A stretch of DNA of 61,264 nucleotides, from NCBI RefSeq assembly GCF_010993775.1, contig NZ_WOTO01000057.1:1-61264 (forward strand), written 5' to 3'. This document shows positions 59,087 to 61,264 of the stretch, piece after piece. This stretch comes from Fodinicola feengrottensis (lineage in GTDB: Bacteria; Actinomycetota; Actinomycetes; Mycobacteriales; HKI-0501). How positions within the stretch are numbered: the first letter of the stretch is position 1; every line of letters begins with the position of its first letter. Under the pieces are notes generated by a model, which was given only the letters and a program-made list of their open reading frames with translations, was not told the DNA's origin and did no database searches. A program made the position numbers and the translations under genes.

Positions 59087-60721
59087 TCATCCGATGGCGA
59101 GCTGCACGATGCGTACGACCACCAGTGCCACCGCGATCAGGAGATAGCCGCGCAGCACCGCGAGACCGAGCCGCCGCCCGGTCGAGGGCTCCGGGCGATC
59201 CAGCTGTGCCAGCGGCGGCATCCGCCAGGTGCTCCGGCTCGTACGATCGATCGCCGCACGAGCGCGCCGGCGAAACAGCGACACCGCACCAATCGCCAAT
59301 CCCGCCAACGAGCCACCGATCAGAATGCCCAGGATCTGGCCGCTGGTGATGGACGGAAAGAGCACGCTCGCGGTTAGTACGACCGAAAGCATCACCAAGA
59401 CCGCGATCACCAAAGTGGTGAAAATATTCAGCTTGCGGCCGTTCACCCAAGGCCCCAGGACGGCTTTGTCGTTGCACAGCAGCAGCAGAAGGAACACCGA
59501 CGCGGACGGCAGCAGCACCCCGGCCAGTGTTTGCACGCCCTCGGTCAGCAGTCCCAGCGGGCTGCCCGGAATCACCACGATCGCCGCCGCGATCGCCATC
59601 AGCAGCCCGAAAACCGCGTAGAAGCCCTTGGCCTCGGTCGGCCGGCGATGCAGGGAGTGTTTCATGCCGGTCACGTCCGCCACCGCGTAAGAGGTCGAAA
59701 GACCGACCGCGGCGGCACCGATAATCGAGGCGTCGATCAGGGCGATCGCGAACAGCACTCCGGCCGTACGGGAGACGTAATGTCCGAGTCCGGTCGCGAC
59801 CGCGCCGGCGTCGGTGAAGTTCCCGAATTCCCGGTGACCGGCGAAAACCGCCGCGCTGAACGCCATCATCGCGACCCCGCCAACGATCACCACGACGATG
59901 CCGATCCACAGGTCGGCCTTCTCGTACCGGATGAACCGCGGCGTGATCCGCTTGTCGATCACGTACGACTGCTGGAAAAACAGCTGCCAGGGCGCCACGG
60001 TCGTACCGACGATGGCGATGATCAGCAGCATCACCGTGGACAGTTCGGCGCCACCGGGCAGTCCGGGCAGCACGAAGTCGCGGGCGATCTGGCCGACCGG
60101 CGGGTGCGCCATCAGCACAATCGGCACCAGCAACAGGCTGCCGGCCACCAGCACCAGGCAAGCTCGTTCGAACCGGCGGAACGAGCCGGTGCTGACCGCG
60201 GCCATGATCACCAGTGCCGCGACAATCACTCCCGGCACGGTCGGGATTCCCAGGTATGACAAGCCAAGGCTGATGCCGATGAATTCGGTGACGATGGTCA
60301 ACGCGTTCAGCGCAAAGAGGTCGATCACGCTGAACGCGCCCCAGAACTTCCCGAACCGCTCCAAAATCAGCCGCGCGTGCCCCACCCCGGTGACCGCGCC
60401 GAGTCGCAGCACCATTTCCTGGTTGACGTACAAAACCGGGATCAGCAACAGCAAAGTCCACAACAGTCGGGTGCCGTAGTTCTGGCCGGCCTGCGTGTAC
60501 GTGCCGAACGCGCCGGCATCGTTGTCGCCGACCATCACGATCAGCCCGGGGCCGACGATCGCTATCAGCGTCTTGAATTTCGCCGCGATCGTACGACGAG
60601 GTGCGTCGTCGTCCTGCCGGATGGTGCCGAACGCGCCGCGAATATCGCCGGTGTGCGCGGTGTCCAGCACCGCAGGTGCGGTTTTGGTCAAAGCCGTCTT
60701 GGTCAAAGTGGTGTTGGACAT
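59087..60721 (-). CDS. NRAMP-family divalent-metal transporter, non-canonical (Mg2+-type suspected)
   Basis: An intact 544-residue carrier with 11-12 membrane segments. The first-helix motif reads GDNDAGAFGTYTQAG (Asp66, Asn67, Asp68) where Mn/Fe NRAMPs have DPGN. The sixth-helix MPH motif is replaced by APW (Ala243-Trp245). In the family, loss of that methionine is a mark of NRAMP-related magnesium transporters. The N-terminus has TLTKTALTKTAP. I chose the ATG at 60721 because GAGGCAGG precedes it. A palindrome like that of the arsR promoter lies 240 bases upstream, which suggests coregulation with mgtA. Confidence 0.85.
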   Translation of the reverse strand: MSNTTLTKTALTKTAPAVLDTAHTGDIRGAFGTIRQDDDAPRRTIAAKFKTLIAIVGPGLIVMVGDNDAGAFGTYTQAGQNYGTRLLWTLLLLIPVLYVNQEMVLRLGAVTGVGHARLILERFGKFWGAFSVIDLFALNALTIVTEFIGISLGLSYLGIPTVPGVIVAALVIMAAVSTGSFRRFERACLVLVAGSLLLVPIVLMAHPPVGQIARDFVLPGLPGGAELSTVMLLIIAIVGTTVAPWQLFFQQSYVIDKRITPRFIRYEKADLWIGIVVVIVGGVAMMAFSAAVFAGHREFGNFTDAGAVATGLGHYVSRTAGVLFAIALIDASIIGAAAVGLSTSYAVADVTGMKHSLHRRPTEAKGFYAVFGLLMAIAAAIVVIPGSPLGLLTEGVQTLAGVLLPSASVFLLLLLCNDKAVLGPWVNGRKLNIFTTLVIAVLVMLSVVLTASVLFPSITSGQILGILIGGSLAGLAIGAVSLFRRRARAAIDRTSRSTWRMPPLAQLDRPEPSTGRRLGLAVLRGYLLIAVALVVVRIVQLAIG

Positions 60722-60757
60722 GGCGAAACCTGCCTCACGGCATGGCGATGCGACCCT

Positions 60758-60773
60758 CGCCCAGTGATGGGCG
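60758..60773. promoter_or_regulatory. Hairpin in the leader of the NRAMP-like gene
   Basis: CGCCCA-GTGA-TGGGCG is a perfect six-base stem with a four-base loop, 37 bases before the ATG. The 240-base leader back to the ArsR-type palindrome contains no gene. The hairpin could be part of a regulatory leader, but I could not match a known riboswitch. Confidence 0.35.
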
Positions 60774-60961
60774 CGGGTTAGCAACGCAAAAGGAAAAGTT
60801 CAGATCAGCAAGGGAAAAGACGCGATGGCAGGGCCGTACTATGTCCGTCGTCGGAACTCACGTCGACCCACCTCCTCGCGCTCGCGTCCTGCTACGAAAA
60901 CCGCATGGCCGCAGATGCCGCCGGGCCCAAGAGTGCACCCCAGTGACCCCAACTGTCAACT

Positions 60962-60973
60962 ACTTGCGCAAGT
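60962..60973. promoter_or_regulatory. ArsR-type operator, site 3 (upstream of the NRAMP-like gene)
   Basis: ACTTGCGCAAGT is a perfect 12-base palindrome with the flank GTCAACT, similar to sites 1 and 2. It is the only one of the three that is fully symmetric. Confidence 0.7.
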
Positions 60974-61069
60974 GAGCCACCCCACCTGGGGAGGCGCTGT
61001 TTGGCCCGGTGTCTGTTGGGTGACCGGCTCACGCCTGTGGCCGGTGTGATGGATGGGGCGTCTTTTCTC

Positions 61070-61156
61070 TTGATCATGGGATAATCCCGCACTTTGAACG
61101 CGCGCGCTCTATGTTTCGTTGGGGTTATTGTGAAAGTATGCAATTCCTGATCACCC
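61070..61156. repeat. Dispersed palindromic repeat, copy 3 (degenerate)
   Basis: TTGATCATGGGATAATCCCG from 61070 repeats the left arm of copies 1 and 2 to CACTTTGAA. The right arm is only recognisable as GAAAGT...CCTGATCAC at 61132-61156, after a loop of about 35 bases, so this copy is decayed. The rest of the gap between 60980 and the right edge shows no gene that I can support. Confidence 0.6.
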
Positions 61157-61203
61157 GTACGCGACCAAAAATGTCGCGGTTGCCGACCGGTAGAATTAAT
61201 CGT

Positions 61204-61224
61204 CATCGCCGCACCGTGGCGATG
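61204..61224. other. Short stem-loop near the right edge
   Basis: CATCGCC-GCACCGT-GGCGATG is a perfect seven-base stem. GGAGGG at 61247-61252 follows near the edge and may belong to a gene starting beyond the window. Nothing more can be said. Confidence 0.3.
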
Positions 61225-61264
61225 AACTCAATGCTCCATAGACCTTGGAGGGTGACCCGGACGA

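Noticed and set aside
60722..60960. Possible Mg2+ or Mn2+ riboswitch in the NRAMP-like leader
   Set aside because: I could not recognise the conserved cores of the M-box or the yybP-ykoY motif; only a short hairpin is visible.
60892..61206. Open frame on the minus strand next to the right edge
   Set aside because: It runs through the palindromic repeat copy and the ArsR-type palindrome, and its sequence is unlike any family I know; more likely intergenic.
1..61264. Reading the many frame breaks as true pseudogenes
   Set aside because: They affect core and accessory genes alike, retain motifs in the next frame and cluster at homopolymers; the AraC gene, with a five-base duplication, is the one case I leave open.
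1..61264. tRNA, rRNA and CRISPR arrays
   Set aside because: No cloverleaf, rRNA signature or regularly spaced repeat was seen on reading; a covariance search would be needed to exclude a tRNA.

Overview
The window is high-GC DNA from an actinomycete-type bacterium. The evidence is the codon bias, frequent GTG and TTG starts, Tat/lipobox exported proteins, an F420/PPOX-type oxidoreductase, a Ser/Thr kinase with an exported tail, a DGPF/ECF sigma pair and a long-N-terminus MurJ. I cannot assign a genus. No rRNA, tRNA or CRISPR array was seen.

A property of the whole sequence must be read first. About thirty otherwise recognisable genes change reading frame one to four times, roughly one event per kilobase. 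Several events fall in or beside homopolymer runs (T5 in the carbonic anhydrase, G8 in the NmrA-like gene, T7 in the subtilase). Conserved motifs continue in the next frame without loss. I read most of these as uncorrected sequencing indels, not decay, and annotate whole genes across the breaks with approximate break positions.

Layout. 1-5.4 kb: a convergent sensor kinase and OmpR-type regulator, asnB, and murJ, with asnB and murJ sharing a bidirectional terminator. 5.4-12.8 kb: beta-carbonic anhydrase, a dispersed palindrome and a MITE-like inverted repeat, a DUF1508 protein, a YCII/DGPF plus ECF sigma pair, a lactate-monooxygenase-like flavoenzyme coupled to a beta-lactamase-fold hydrolase and a TetR, then an NgcE-like sugar-binding lipoprotein. 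13.2-22.3 kb: a large secreted GH123-like glycosidase with discoidin-type modules, a Ser/Thr kinase, an exported propeller, an FHA protein, two SRPBCC proteins and a DUF2269 membrane protein. 22.6-29.6 kb: a compact operon of a cysteine-desulfurase-like enzyme, an HMA-domain protein, a Y4yA-like PLP enzyme and a cysteine-synthase/rhodanese fusion, followed by an epoxide hydrolase and a methyltransferase. 29.7-43.1 kb: DUF1152, PPOX, Tat-exported phospholipase C, a subtilase-propeller fusion, NmrA-like, YjbR-like, alpha/beta hydrolase and Sir2 proteins, and a second subtilase-like protein. 43.1-50.7 kb: isochorismatase-like, MFS and MarR proteins, an N-formylglutamate amidohydrolase-like protein, a NarL-type two-component pair, prolyl iminopeptidase, AraC and a RibD-like reductase. 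50.7-54.7 kb: a zinc metalloprotease carrying an eCIS-cargo-like N-terminal motif, then two tandem propeller paralogues. 54.7-61 kb: an MgtA-type P-ATPase, a cysteine-free ArsR, a TatB-like protein, a VWA protein and an NRAMP-like transporter.

Two systems stand out. First, the same palindrome (ACTTGCGCAAGT and close variants) lies in the mgtA/arsR divergent promoter, in front of the VWA gene and in front of the NRAMP-like gene. This predicts an ArsR-controlled divalent-metal regulon, plausibly for Mg2+, because the transporter lacks the usual NRAMP DPGN and MPH signatures. Second, the 22.6-27.7 kb operon combines two sulfur-handling enzymes, a decarboxylase-like PLP enzyme and a soft-metal CxxC domain in an unfamiliar protein. 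It looks like a pathway for a sulfur-containing small molecule or metallophore. Both are inferences from sequence context.
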